Positions 22,573 through 35,110 of a stretch of 64,000 nucleotides of DNA are shown here, piece by piece. The stretch is taken from assembly GCA_018398765.1 (NCBI GenBank), contig JAHBMJ010005745.1:37378-101377 (forward strand). The letters are read 5' to 3'. Each line of letters starts with the position of its first letter. Positions within the stretch are counted from its first letter, which is position 1. Below the pieces are notes generated by a model. That model had not been told where the DNA came from. It ran no database searches and saw nothing but the letters and a program-made list of their open reading frames with translations. The translations under genes and the position numbers were made by a program. This DNA comes from Chromera velia. Its lineage: Eukaryota > Sar > Chromeraceae.

Positions 22573-25500
22573 ATGTTCGGGCGCTCCCTCCTCCGAAATG
22601 CCGGGAGGCTGGCAGGCGCGAATTCGAGGGTTCTCCACCCTCTTTCTGCCCTGAGCCAGACCCGCCTTTTCTCTTCCAAGAACGAATTCGAGTCCAAGTG
22701 TCTCAAAGATTTGGGCAATGGCAAAAAGTTCTTCGACCTGAACGCTCTCGGCGACTCCCGTCTGTCGACCCTCCCCTATTCGATCCGAGTCCTCCTTGAG
22801 TCTGCAGTGAGAAACTGTGATGGACACAGCGTAAGGGCATCAGATGTGGATACCATCCTTGACTGGAAAAATGCCAGTGCTGCCGAGAAGGAGATTCCCT
22901 TCCTTCCAGGTCGCGTTCTTCTGCAGGACTTCACCGGTGTCCCTGCGGTTGTTGACCTGGCAGCTATGCGCGACGCCATGGCGAGGCTCGGGGGCGACCC
23001 TTCCCGTGTGAACCCCCTGGTGCCAGTGGACCTAGTCATCGACCACTCGGTGCAAGTCGACTGGTCGCGATCGCCAGAGGCTCTGCAGAGAAACCAACAG
23101 ATCGAATTTGACAGAAACAAAGAGCGCTTCGCATTCCTTAAGTGGGGTGCTACTGCGTTCAACAACATGCTGATCGTTCCTCCAGGATCTGGTATTGTGC
23201 ATCAGGTCGGCAGATAAGAATTAATATGAGACTGAATGGACTTCAGTTTCTTTCATCAACGTTTATTTCGTCTTTGTTTCCTACCCGTGTCCGCATGAAG
23301 CCAGCTCTCCATGTTGTTGGACTTCCATGAACGCGTTTCTTTGCGTCACGCTTGCTTGAGCCCTCTCTTTTTTCACACGCTGTGAATTTCCCTTCCGCTC
23401 TGGTTTTTCCGCCTATCTCTTTGTTTGTTCTGCTTCTGAGACCCAAATCACTTGATCCTTATCGCACCTTCTGCAGGTGAACCTTGAATACCTTGCGCGT
23501 GTGGTGATGGAGAATAACCAGGGCATTCTGTATCCCGACTCTGTCGTTGGCACAGACTCCCATACCACCATGATTGACGGCCTCGGAGTCGTCGGTTGGG
23601 GTGTGGGCGGGATTGAGGCGGAGGCCGTTATGCTCGGCCAACCGATTTCGATGGTCCTTCCCGAAGTCATCGGTTTCGAGCTCACCGGCTCCCTTCCCCA
23701 GCACGCCACCGCAACTGATTTGGTGCTCACCTGCACCGCAATGCTCCGAAAGAGGGGGGTTGTTGGAAAGTTTGTTGAGTTCTACGGCCCCGGCATGGAG
23801 TGTCTCTCCCTTGCCGACCGTGCCACTGTTGCCAATATGGCTCCAGAATACGGTGCTACCATGGGGTTCTTCCCCGTTGACGGACAGACCCTGAAGTATC
23901 TGAGAACCACTGGCCGACCCGAGGCCAAGGTCGCAGAAGTCGAGAAGTATCTCAGAGAGGTCGGTCTGTTTGCACACAGCGATGCCCCAACCCCGACTTT
24001 CACTGACGTCCTCAAGCTCGACCTCTCCACTGTGGAGCCCTGCCTGAGCGGGCCCAAGCGCCCCCATGACAGAGTGCCCTTGAAGGATATGAAGAAAGAC
24101 TTCACTACCTGCCTTACTGCCCCTGTCGGATTCAAGGGCTTCGGCTTGAAGGAGGACGTCACCACTGCGGTTTCTCCCTTCACCTACAAGGGAGAGGCGC
24201 ATGAGCTGAAGCATGGGAGTGTGGTCATTGCCGCCATCACTTCCTGCACGAACACTTCGAACGCAGCAGTGATGCTGGGTGCGGGTTTGTTGGCAAAGAA
24301 GGCGCTGGAGAAGGGGCTGAAGGTGAAGCCTTACGTGAAGACCTCCCTGTCCCCTGGCAGCAAGGCCGTGACAGAGTACCTCCGTATCTCAGGGCTCGAC
24401 AAGAGCCTCGAGGGTCTTGGATTCTTCACTGCAGGGTGCGTGGGTGGCTGGGTGTGTGTGTGTGTGTGTGTCTTCTGACATTCGTTCACAGTTGTGATCT
24501 CTGCCCCCTGCCCCCCTCTCTCTGTGCATGAAGAGTGGCAGAGAAAGGATCTCACTCCCTGTTTCTTCATGTACGTCTGTGTCTCCGTTGTCATCTCTCT
24601 CTTTGATGTCTGATGTGAGCGAGTGCAGATACGGGTGCATGACCTGCATCGGAAACAGCGGAGAGCTAGATCCTGAGGTTGCTAGCGCCATCACTTCAAA
24701 GGATCTCGTGGCATCTGCGGTTCTGTCAGGAAACCGAAACTTCGAGGGCAGAGTGCATCCCCTGACCCGTGCCAACTACCTGGCCTCCCCCCCCCTGGTT
24801 GTTGCCTACGCCCTGGCGGGAACGACGAACATTGACTTTGCCACAGAGCCGATCGGGAAGGGATCCGACGGCTCCGACGTCTTCCTGAAGGACATCTGGC
24901 CGTCTCTGAATGAGGTCAGTCTGTAAGTCAGTCAACACTAGATATGATACGCTTATCTGATTGTTAACTGTATTGTAAATAGAGGCTTCTTAGGATGCTG
25001 CCCCTGCATGAGGCAGAGAGTCGTTATTTGTGTTCGCAGCGTGGTCGTCTTCTCCTCGCAGGTCTTCACTGGATAATCTTTTCTGTCTGTCGGCCTGCCT
25101 GTCTGTCTGTGGAGAAGAGGAAACATACAGTCTGTCCGTTTTGACAATGAGTCAACAGAAGGAAAGGAAGAAAAAGAAAGAACATATCGTCCGTCCGTCT
25201 GTCCGTCTGTCTGTCTGCCTGCCTGACTGCCTGCCTGCCTGTCTGTCTGTGGAGAAGAAGAAACATATAGTCTGTCCGTTTTGACAATGAGTCAACAGAA
25301 GGAAAGGAAGAAAAAGAAAGAACATATGGTCCGTCCGTCCGTCTGTCTGTCTGAAGAAACATATAGTATGTCTGTCCGAAAGAAAGGAAGCGAAAAAGTG
25401 AAGAAAACACGATATAGTCCGTCCCTCTGTCTTTCTGTCTGTCTGTCTCTATCTATCTATCTATCTACCTTTCTCTCTCTCGTGGGCGCGCTCGCGCTGT

Positions 25501-26618
25501 GTGTGTGTGTGCATGTATTCTCTTTGCTGGTCTGTCGGCTTCCGGTTTTCAGGTTGCGAAGGTCGAGGAGCAGGCCGTGAAGGCTCAGATCTTCACCGAC
25601 GTGTACGCGAAGATCACGGCAGGAACCGACGAGTGGAACTCTCTTAGCGTCCCTGCAGGAGGTGGGTGGGTGCATGCCAGTGGGCTGGGGTCTTTTATTT
25701 GAGTCGTTCGCTTCTTGGCTGAAAGGAAAGTCGAGTACAAGAAAGACGCCAAGTAGAAGTAAGACTTCATTTCACCCTGACTCACAGAATTTTGTCTTGG
25801 TATCCCCTCCACTATTTTTTTATTTTCCCTCTGGATAGATCCTCTCCACTCCTCTTCGCCTGCCCGGGTTGTATTCAGGCCAATACTCCTGGGATGCCGC
25901 TTCAACGTACATCCAGAACCCCCCCTTCTTCCAGACTACCAGTGAGACCCCCCCTCCCGTTGAGTCTGTGAAGGCCGCCAGGTGTCTCCTCCTTCTGGGC
26001 GACTCCATCACAACAGACCACATCAGTCCAGCAGGAGACATTGCAAAGAACTCTCCTGGCGCAAGGTCGGCAGCGAACTGCCTGAAGGGTTCTGCCTCCT
26101 CTAGATCGCTCGCGTGACCCTTTCCTCTCCCTGCATTTTCTTTTTGTCTCTGTGTCTTTCTTTCCTTCCTTCCTTACTCCTGTCCTTTCTCTTGTCTGTC
26201 TGCCTTTCTTTCTTTCTGTCTTTCTTTCTTTCTTTCTTTCTGTCTGTCTGTCTGTCTGTCTGAAAGTCTGTCGGGAGGTGGAGAGGCAAGGGGCACTTAA
26301 CTCTCACCTTTCGGGCCCCCTGCCCACTTTGTCTGATTTGTCATGATGTTCTTCTGTCTTTGTTGCTTTCTTTCTTTTGTCTAATGTGTTCATGAAGAAA
26401 AGAAGGGAGAAGAAGAAACATATAGTCCGTCTGTCTGTCCTTCATGTATTTATTCGTTCATTCATTATATTATTTCTACCTTTTTTTTGGCGTGATGCAG
26501 TCCTTCATCTGGTTTTTCTGTTTTTCTGACCGCTTTTCTTGTTTGTCCTCTTTGCTTGACGTCTTTTCTGGGTCCTTTACCCCGCCTCCCTCCCTCCCTA
26601 CTTTCTCTCTCTCTCTCT

Positions 26619-26663
<45 letters not shown>

Positions 26664-26668
26664 CCCCT

Positions 26669-26733
<65 letters not shown>

Positions 26734-27373
26734 TGTCGTAATCATTTCTTTGTTTTGCTCCCTGCAATGCAGATATTTGATGGAGCGTGGCGTTGAAAAG
26801 AAGGACTTCAACACGTACGGTGCAAGGAGAGGAAACTTCGAGGTGATGGTCAGAGGAACGTTTGCGAACATCCGAATGATCAACCAGATGTGCCCGAAGG
26901 ACGGCCCCTCCTCTGTTCACCTTCCCTCCAACGAGGTACTCTCTGTCTATGATGCAGCAGACAAGTATATGAAGGAAGGGGTGCCCACGATTGTTTTGGC
27001 AGGAAAGGAATATGGCTCCGGTTCCTCGCGGGATTGGGCCGCAAAGGGCCCTTACCTCCAGGGTGTGCGTGCTGTGATTGCCGAATCCTTCGAGAGGATT
27101 CACAGAACCAATCTGATCGGAATGGGGGTCCTTCCTCTTCAGTTCGTTGATGGCGCCAATGCCGCGTCTCTCGGTCTGACAGGGCAGGAGGAATTCGATA
27201 TTGACCTCAAGGGAGGTGACATCGCCCCCGGTACAGTTCTCACAGTCACGACAAAGTGCGGCAAGTCCTTCCCCGCAAAGGCCCGCATCGATACCCCAGT
27301 GGAGACCACCTACTTCCAGCACGGGGGTATCCTCCAATATGTGTTGAGAAAGATTTTGAAGGAGTCAAAGTGA
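22573..27373 (+). CDS. Aconitate hydratase, mitochondrial, AcnA/IRP type
   Basis: Interconverts citrate and isocitrate in the TCA cycle through a [4Fe-4S] cluster. Six exons, 22573-23205, 23477-24435, 24629-24914, 25553-25661, 25879-26065 and 26773-27373, sum to 2,775 nt and give 924 residues with every phase matching. The first 35 or so residues are basic, hydroxylated and lack acids, as in a mitochondrial presequence. Cluster ligands are C468 (in SCTNTSN), C534 and C537 (YGCMTCIGN, split by intron 2); the 66- and 3-residue spacings equal those of the AcnA/IRP1 class. Later motifs include [13 protein letters not shown], the swivel-domain [14 protein letters not shown] and the ERIHR.NL.GMGVLPL segment. 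The acceptor of exon 5 was chosen at 25879 because it keeps frame and the family's length. Introns are rich in microsatellites. The protein appears intact and functional. Confidence 0.95.
25085..25400. repeat. Tandem imperfect repeat in aconitase intron 3
   Basis: A unit of about 150 nt occurs twice and then in part. It is made of a GTCT/GTCC-rich tract, the segment GAGAAGA.GAAACATA.AGTC, then TTTTGACAATGAGTCAACAG and an A/G-rich tail. The copies are nearly identical in their non-repetitive middle, which argues for recent duplication rather than chance low complexity. A short related piece (AGAAGAAACATATAGTCCGTC) recurs in intron 5 near 26,410. Confidence 0.8.
26594..26732. repeat. CT then GT microsatellite in aconitase intron 5
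   Basis: Long CT runs broken by short CCCT interruptions pass into a GT run of about 30 nt, about 40 nt upstream of the exon 6 acceptor. They provide a long pyrimidine tract for the acceptor. Confidence 0.9.
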
Positions 27374-29565
27374 AGAAAGGACAGCGGAGAGAAGGGGAAG
27401 GGTGGAGAGAGAAAGAAGAGACGTGAAAGCACCATCATACCTCCCCTCAAGTCAACCAACTCATTGATCGAAGGAAGTACCCTGATGATGCCCTGCATGG
27501 CATTCTCGCAGCCTGGCGGGGGGGTAGAAGGAAGGAACGTATGGATGATGGATGGATGCATGCTTGCCTTCTGGATGGATGCATGCTTGCCTTCTCTCTC
27601 TTAGTTGAGTGAGGAGGGTAGAGCAGAACGGACAAGGTCACGGGGGCAAGGAAGAAAGTGAAGGAGACTGCCTGCCTGCCGAGACAATCATTGTATTTAT
27701 ATAACGATGCACCATCAGTAATGTAACCCACTACATTGCTTGCTTGCCTGTTGCCAGCTTGCATGCATGCATAGATGGATGGAGACGGCTGGAGGGAGAA
27801 AACGAAGACGCAGGAGAAAGAGACAGAAGAAAGGGAAAGAAAGGGGACGTGGGCTGTCTTCTTGCACGAGTTTTGCACGTTCCTATCGTTCGTCACTCTC
27901 CTACACGGAAAAAACCGTCCGTCAAACAGACAGACAGTGACTCCCAAAGTCGATTCGGCAGCTTTCTAAAGAAGCTTCGCTTACCCACTCCTTTCTTAAA
28001 AAGAGGACCATTCAACCATCTATTTATTCATCCAACCATCCACTCATTCACCCTGGCATCCTTCGTGCAATCATGTTCTTGTCATCGTTTTTTTTCATGG
28101 GTGGTGTCCATGTCGTCAGTTTTTTTCTTCATGGGTGAAAGCAAAAATAATTTCCTTCTTTTCCCTCCCTCACACCCCCTGACTGCCATGTCGACCCATT
28201 CCCTCGAACGATCGAACGTTTTTGGATCAGACACCGTGCACGAACGAATACTTTCCGTGTGTGCGCCTGTCCAAAGTGGACGGCCATCTCTGCCTGCCAA
28301 CATTGATCGATTGATGACTGCATGCATGCATCTTTGTGATACGGCCCGGCACGCAAGAGGGGAAGACAGAATTGACGATTGACAGGAACGAAGACGACAC
28401 GACAAAACTTGCACCCACAAGAATCTGCAAGTCCGTGCAAGAGCTCGAGTGGAGTGTCCAAGTCAAGATCGAGAGCAAGAAAGAGCAAATGAATAATAAA
28501 CGAATGAATGAATTAATTGGCGGGTATGTATGCGTACTTTGACTGACAGATGATCCGTCAACACAAGTCTTGGCTCAGGTTCTGAGGTTCAGCAGGACTT
28601 TCTCCTCTCTCACACACCCTTTAAATTCTCTCTTTCCTCCTTTTTTGACATTTTTCTTCCTTCCTTTCCTGGTTTCTTTCTTCCTTTCTTCACTCTGTTC
28701 TTTAATTTTTTTTCTTTCCTAGCTAGTTTCCTAGTTTCTTTCCTTTCTTTTTTTTTTCCTTCTAAGACTATAAAGTTCTTTCTTTCTAGCTTTCTTTTTC
28801 AAGACTTTTTTTCTCTTTTCCCCCTTCTTTCCTTCCTTTTTTTTTTTCTTTCCCTTTTTCTGTCTGTCTGTCTGATTCTGTCTGCCTTTTCTTCTTCTTT
28901 CCTTCATTATTACATTCATGAGTTCCTTCAGTCACAGTTCATTTTTATTACTGAATCTAATAAAGTGAAACTTAATCTAGAACTTAATTTAGTTAAAACT
29001 CCCCCGCAACAGTTAAGAAGTATCAGTGTGTTATTCAGAAAGAGCCGCATGAGCTGCCACCGTGTGCACCGCCGCCGCAAGGCGAACCGCGGAAATCCGA
29101 ATTTTGTCAAACCGATTGTGTTGCACTGTGCGCGCGCCTCATGGAGTCGATTAAATTCCGTATTGAATGCAATTTGCTTTTCCAAATCTGGTGGATTACT
29201 TTTCGTTCTATCCAGATAGCAACTCTAGATTAACAGACTTCTTCAAGACATAACTACTGAACATAACTATTTATTCTGCGGTTAACATAACTCCTATAAA
29301 CATGATAACTGCAATTTACAGGATTACAGGATTACATTGAGTTCGGGGCCGAAGCCCTAGACCTGCATGCCAGTTGTCTGACGTCTACCTTACATCATGT
29401 ATCCATGCACATTACTCCACTCCATGCGTGTATCTACGCAACGGTGCATCCCATTACAACACATATACAATGACAGTTACAATGGTGCTAGCAATGATGT
29501 TATTATAGGATTCTTACTAGATAAACTATCTGAGAAAAGAAGTTGCCACTGTGCTAGCCACCGTG
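27374..29565. other. Intergenic region, no gene seen
   Basis: This gap begins at the aconitase stop codon. A GGATG-rich duplicated segment lies at 27,545-27,595, and a long T/C-rich tract at 28,600-28,900 gives pyrimidine-only open frames on the other strand. The section after 28,930 is AT-rich and resembles the transposon-rich zone that follows. No exon could be supported. Confidence 0.55.
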
Positions 29566-29573
29566 ACTATCTG

Positions 29574-30882
29574 TAGTGACCATGTTTGATTTGATTTGAG
29601 GTAGGGCTTAAGCTCAAATCAAATATCCAGTCAGGGAGGACCTAGGGTTTAAAGACCTATCAAATACGATCAAATATTTGATCAATATGACTTTCAACCT
29701 CAAATATGAAGGTCCCGAAAAAACTTTTGCAAGTACCGATCCATCATGCATGCTGATTCAAAGGAAAAATTTCAGAAAAAACCTAAATCTTGATGGTTTG
29801 CTCTCAAAAAAAAAACGTTTTGAGCTGCACTGAAATTAACGTTTCACCCCTTTTTACTTCATGCAGAGGTAAACCGATCAGCTAAACGTTTTTCCGAACA
29901 GCTGTGTTGACTTTTCTGGTGCTGAAAAATCTTTTATGGCCCCCTTTTTGAGCGTTTGCAAACATTTTACACCCCGTAAAGACATGTCACACAATCCAAC
30001 AGGGTCGAACGGGAAGAAGGAGGCATTTGTTTTTAGGCCGGGTACGCAAAAAAAATATGGTCCGTGCAAAAGGGGGCAAATATGATTCAGTGTCAGGTGA
30101 AAATACAAGGAGCCGAGGGGGAAGGAGAAACTATTTGTGGCTGTGAGTATGCAGCAGCGGCAACCAGTTCTTTTCAAACCCACCTCATCAATCAGCATGG
30201 CTTGACGATCATATCTAACAAACATGTGCAGCTGCTCCAAGAAAAACAGGAAAAGCGGTCGGAGGGGGCAGGGGGGACGAAGCAGCCTGACGTGCGAACG
30301 TTTTTCCCCACCAAAGATGAAGCAGAAGCCGTGGTCGCACCATATGCAGAGACGTATGAGAAAAGAATCAAGTGCGATATGCTGAGTGATTGTCACCTCA
30401 ATTTTGGTACATGCTCTAACTTTATCGTATCAAGAAAAAGTTATATGCAATTTCAAATCTATCAATTTTACGTTCTTAATCTCTATTAGTACTAGAGTGA
30501 GTCTCAGTGACTAGTGTATATACACTGCCATACAGGCACATTTTTTTTACGGAACTGATAAGTTATAATTTTATATGTATTTTTTTAAATTTTTGAAACA
30601 CACATCAGAAATGTTCTGATAACTATTATCATAAACTGATAAGTTGTAATTATATATATATTTTTTTAAATTTTTGAAACACACATCAGAAAATGTTCAA
30701 TATAACTATTGTCATGAGAAAAATGATCAGAGAGAAGTAAGTCAGTGACTCAGTGAGGAACCCGAAGAGGTTAACCTCAAATCTTACCTCAAATATCAAA
30801 TATTTGAGGTTGAAACTCAAATTAAATCAAATTAAATCAAATCAAATCAAATCAAATATAATCAAATCAAACATGGTCACTA
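29574..30882. mobile_element. hAT-like DNA transposon, short form
   Basis: The ends are inverted copies of TAGTGACCATGTTTGATTTG, and an identical 8-bp sequence ACTATCTG flanks both sides (29566-29573 and 30883-30890). An 8-bp target duplication and TA(A/G)NG-type ends are typical of the hAT superfamily. Inside is one plus-strand ORF with a BED-like zinc-finger signature, but no catalytic or C-terminal dimerisation domain, so the element is non-autonomous. A segment of about 80 nt is duplicated at 30,550-30,700, and GATTT/AAATC repeats extend both inner edges. Confidence 0.85.
30082..30489 (+). CDS. Short BED-like zinc-finger ORF of the hAT element
   Basis: 135 residues from the first ATG. 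Near the N-terminus, closely spaced cysteines (C19 and C21) are followed by TSSFQTHLINQH, which matches the TS..L..HL...H half of a BED finger, although the Cys spacing is unusual. BED fingers sit at the N-terminus of hAT transposases and bind the transposon ends. The ORF stops before any RNase H-like catalytic region, so it is a truncated transposase or a domesticated end-binding repressor. Most likely it is a remnant. Confidence 0.4.
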   Translation: MIQCQVKIQGAEGEGETICGCEYAAAATSSFQTHLINQHGLTIISNKHVQLLQEKQEKRSEGAGGTKQPDVRTFFPTKDEAEAVVAPYAETYEKRIKCDMLSDCHLNFGTCSNFIVSRKSYMQFQIYQFYVLNLY

Positions 30883-31496
30883 ACTATCTGATTGATTGAT
30901 TGATCTATTAGCTATTCAAGTTATATATTAAACTTGATTCTTAAATTCCACTTGTTGAACTGTAACTTGTCATTAAACTTGACTTGGAACATCTAATCTA
31001 TGTCAGCTTTTCTTATATTTGTGCCCTAGTTTATGCTAGTTTATGCCAGGTGAGCATTTCCACTATAGCATTTCTAATTTTGTTCCAGTTTGCTTACCGA
31101 GCACTGCGCTCCTCTTTCCCGAATTAATGTCTCCAATTCAATTGGTAGTCATCCAGGCCCTTCATCCAGGCCCTCCACAGTCACCTTCATTCCTCTTCTC
31201 AGCCCCCACTGCATGCAGTTGTGGATCTTCTCTTGCAACCCCCAACACCGCCAGCGGAACTTTTGAATGCATGTATGACTATATTAAGATGAGTCTCGGA
31301 CGTGGCCTCGGACATGCGCATCTTAAGCTGGGGCGGTTCAACTCCGATGATCGAGCTAGATTAACACAGGGTCCCTGAAGGAGATCCGACGCAGTTGCAT
31401 AATGCAAATCTCATCTGTGGGATTAACTCAAAAGGGCCAGACCCTCGTCTCGATCTCAGACTGGCATGATGAGACAACACACCCGTTTAGATACGA

Positions 31497-31808
31497 TTCA
31501 CGCTTAAGCAGCCGACACTGCCTAAAGGAACTCAGACCCGCGCTAACCTCCTCTCTTAAAGATTTGCTATAGAAAGTATAACCTAAGGGTTTATCCTTAC
31601 TTACTTGTTCAAGTAAGCAAACAGAGAAGCAAGGAATGATCTGAGGGCTGGGTGTATGTGCTGCTAACGGCGGTGTCGCCCTAGCCAAATGCTAGACGAG
31701 CAAGCCTTGGCCTGACCGCGGTCAAGGTCTCGGTTTTGTCATTAGCACTGATCCGCCCGGTCTTTGAACTCCGAGGCGGTTCAACCCAGAATCGTTCCTA
31801 CTAATCCC
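31497..31808 (-). repeat. Split direct repeat B2 of the tyrosine-recombinase retroelement
   Basis: About 312 nt that match 32607-32925 in the same orientation, starting at ATTCACGCTTAAGCAGCC and ending at CTACTAATCC, with scattered substitutions, mainly transitions. On the element's strand this is the outermost 3' repeat. Confidence 0.8.
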
Positions 31809-32070
31809 AAAACTCAAATCTATGCTAACCGTAGTCTGCCTCGCGCAGACATAACCGGGGAAAGATTGGAGAGGGAATCATAATTTGAAAGTTTAGTAAA
31901 ATTTAAGAATTTTACTAAATTTTTATGTGTTTTACCTGATAACGCATAACCAATAAACCTATAGTCACAGGTATAGTGTCAATCATATCTGCCTGTATAC
32001 GTGTTATATTATAATTAGTATATAACCACGGATGATAAACTATATGGGGTGGGCACAGGGTGGGAAAAAA

Positions 32071-32338
32071 GAACAGGAGCCGAGCAACTTACTGACCGTT
32101 GTAGAGAGACGATCAAGAACGAGTCATGTGAGTATTTCAGAACTTTCAAATATGACAAACGGAGGACCCAACCTACTAAATCAGGCCTGACCATTCCACT
32201 GCTTTGCTTTTAGATTGTCAGAGCCGTTTTTTCAAAAAAGAGTTTGATCTCTTTTTGCGGGGCGTGGCCCCCGATCGCAGCCCGAGACATGCTGAGGCCG
32301 CAAAGTGCCGGCTGGGGTAAGTTTGTGCGCGCTGTTTC
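32071..32338 (-). repeat. Split direct repeat A2 of the tyrosine-recombinase retroelement
   Basis: About 268 nt, near-identical and in the same orientation as 48791-49057, beginning GAACAGGAGCCGAGCAACT and ending near AAGTTTGTGCG. Differences are nearly all C/T or G/A. It lies between B1 and B2, as expected for split direct repeats. Confidence 0.85.
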
Positions 32339-32606
32339 TGATAACCCGCGCCGTACCGCACAGCCCTCTTATCTCTTGTCTACATAGGCTGGCGGCGTAA
32401 ACCTTCGTGCAAATGTACACTTCTGCTGGCCGAGCAGGCCTGGCCGCACACTATCTGCGGTTTCGGGGCTAGACATCTAAGAGAGAGGAGCGCAAGCTCC
32501 AGTTTATCTCAGCTAAGGAGCTGTAGCTTGTCTGAACCTTTTTCCAGTGTGCTACTCCCACGTGAACCGCGCGCTATACAAAGGCAAGCCCTCGGCCGCG
32601 CTAGCT

Positions 32607-32925
32607 ATTCACGCTTAAGCAGCCGACACTGCCTAAAGGAACTCAGACCCGCGCTAACCTCCTCTCTTGAAGATTTGCTATAGAAAGTATAACCTAAGGG
32701 TTTATCCTTTAAAGTTACTTACTTGCTCAAGTAAGCAAGGAGAGAAACAAGGAACGATCTGAGGGCTGGATACACACGCTGCTAACGGCGGTGTCGCCCT
32801 AGCTAAATGATAGACGAGCAAACCTTAGCCTGACCGCGGTCAAGGTCTTGGTCTTGTTATTAGCACTGATCTGCTCAGTCTTTGAACTCCGAGGCGGTTC
32901 AACCCAGAATCGTTCCTACTAATCC
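32607..32925 (-). repeat. Split direct repeat B1 of the tyrosine-recombinase retroelement
   Basis: Partner of 31497-31808. It lies directly downstream of the recombinase ORF on the element's strand and has a short insertion (TTAAAG) relative to B2. Confidence 0.8.
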
Positions 32926-33196
32926 TAACCCTACACGAGTGGTATGCCGATGCTTTGCAATGACCGTCATGCCTTTTAAATATCAGACTATACCGTCTAG
33001 CCGCAAACCCGCACAAACTGTGTGAGCAAAGCATGTTATTATCAGGCCCGTTTTTAGACCTGATCGTATGAACGATGCCATAAGGTACGTTGAATTACCT
33101 TTTTTATGCTTCTAACAACCAAATTGATGAAAACATATTGCAAACCAGCACATTGAATCGTCGTTAATCAAAGGCTAGGATGCAAGGTTTATTTAT

Positions 33197-34294
33197 TCAA
33201 ATCCTTTGCAGAGCGTCGACCTGGGCGGTCCAGGATCTCTTAACGTAGCAGAGGAACGCGTTGGATTTGTTGTGCCCCAGGATGTCAATCGCGACATCCA
33301 TTGGAACTCCCTCTAGTGACATCAGTTCGGTGAACCCCCCTTTGCGGAGACTGTGAGTGGAGAGTTCGTGAAAATTAGCATCTGGTATCGCTGCACGAAT
33401 CACATTACTTAATGCCCGTCTCCATGTATCCCCTTCCAATAGCTGGTCTGTCTTCCATTCAAAACGGTTACCGCGCAAGCTGAAAAGCAAATAGCCCTCA
33501 GCCGACTCACCTGGACCGTTACCCTCGGCAGGTGCAATGCTCAAGTAGTGCTCGATGATTGCGGTGATGGGTACTCCGTCTTTGCCAACCTCTGGGAGGT
33601 ACACGTATTGCCCCCTTCCATACGGATCGTTTTTTTGACGAACGATGCAAAGGCGGAAACATCAACCCGGTGAACGAGTCAGGACCCCGTCCTCTGACAG
33701 ACTGTCTTAAGGCAACGATGGAGCTAACTCAATGTTGCACCATCGAATCCGGCGGATGTCGCTAAACCGATGGGCACCATAGAACTGTAAAACAGCCAGA
33801 AAAGAGCTGCAGGCTGCGGCGAGGGAGGGCCGTTTGAACCAGTAGCGGAGGAGGCAAAGGAACTCTAACTTTGACAGGAGGCGTTTACCTTTGATCCCCG
33901 TATGGTCTAATTGCTTCCTCCAACCCCGGAAGAAGTCCCTCAAGCTTGGGTCATGAAAAAGGGGAGGGGGATAGTTGTGGACGCGATTATGGTACCAAAC
34001 CAAGGCTGACCGTAGCTGATTCTCTAATGAGGCCTTCGGTGGGACGGGTTTGTTTGCTACGAAGGCTGTAAACAACATCATCAATTTGAAAGGGGAACTG
34101 GCCGGGAGAAACTAGTTAGGATGAGCCCTTTTGATGGAGTTGATAGTCGATTGGTAATGTAACTTTGTCCCTGCAACCAAGGCTTCTTCGCAAATATGGA
34201 GAGACGTAGGAATTAAGTGTCGAAGCTCAGCTGGCACGGAAGCTAACTCGGCATCCGACTCCCAGGACAGAAGCGGATGAGTAACTCCGGCCAT
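33197..34294 (-). pseudogene. Tyrosine recombinase (integrase) of the retroelement, broken
   Basis: Three consecutive open pieces (34294-34112, 34084-33707, 33604-33197) form one recombinase of about 360 residues. The middle piece ends with YGAHRFSDIRRIRW, holding the first catalytic Arg. The last piece has HSLRKGG (His and second Arg), a GHNKSN box and a Tyr in CYVK as the nucleophile candidate. The breaks at about 33,706 and 33,662 are TAA and TGA codons where Gln and Arg codons would fit, consistent with C-to-T decay. Family members cut and rejoin circular cDNA at the target through the tyrosine. Confidence 0.75.
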
Positions 34295-35110
34295 AATGAA
34301 GCCAAAGAACGATAAAGAACGCGAAAGCTAGGAAGTCCCGTGTCAGTCAAAAGGCTCCTACAAAACCAAACCAGTATGTGGAGATCGAAAGTGTGCCAGC
34401 TCAATCATGAAAGAGCTGAGAGGCATCCAAAATGAAATAAAAAGTAAATTAAATTTGACTATATGGCAAGTATAACCAGACGCACATCAGCTTTTAGGCA
34501 AGATGATTGAGCTGAGACTGGTTGAGTTTAAGTTAAATCCACTCATGGCAGTCTTATGCAGCTTCAAAGCTAGAAAGTCACTCAACGACAAACGCTATCA
34601 GATCGATCTCCAATTTGAAATTCTACTGATTGCTTCCACCATGCACCTGCATCCGGGCCCGGGAGTTGCTTTCTAACCCTTTGAAACTCAGCTGCAGACA
34701 AAGGCCATCCACGGCCTGTCGGTCTGTGCCGGGATCACCAAAGGGGACCCCAAAACCCCCGGAAGGTTTTCAAAGTCACCTCGCTCTCCAGCATGTGCGT
34801 GCCTTGTGCTAAGGGTAGCTAGGGGCCAGCGCCGGACATGGGAAGGAGTATTTGATAGCCCAGGGATAAATCGAGACCACATGGCGAAGGAAGCATTTGG
34901 AAAGAGGAAAACCTCAATGCTTTCTGCTGTTGTTACCGCTGCTGTGGTGGCTCGGCCCCCCTCGTTGCCTAGCTGTGCTGCCTTGGCTGCCAGACGACGG
35001 ACTATTCCCTCATAACATACTGATGAAGGTAACCAGACGACGGGACTGTGTGAGGCCCATCCTGGGAAGCGCACATCCACTGGGGAGGTGAATTCTGTAC
35101 TAGACAATGG

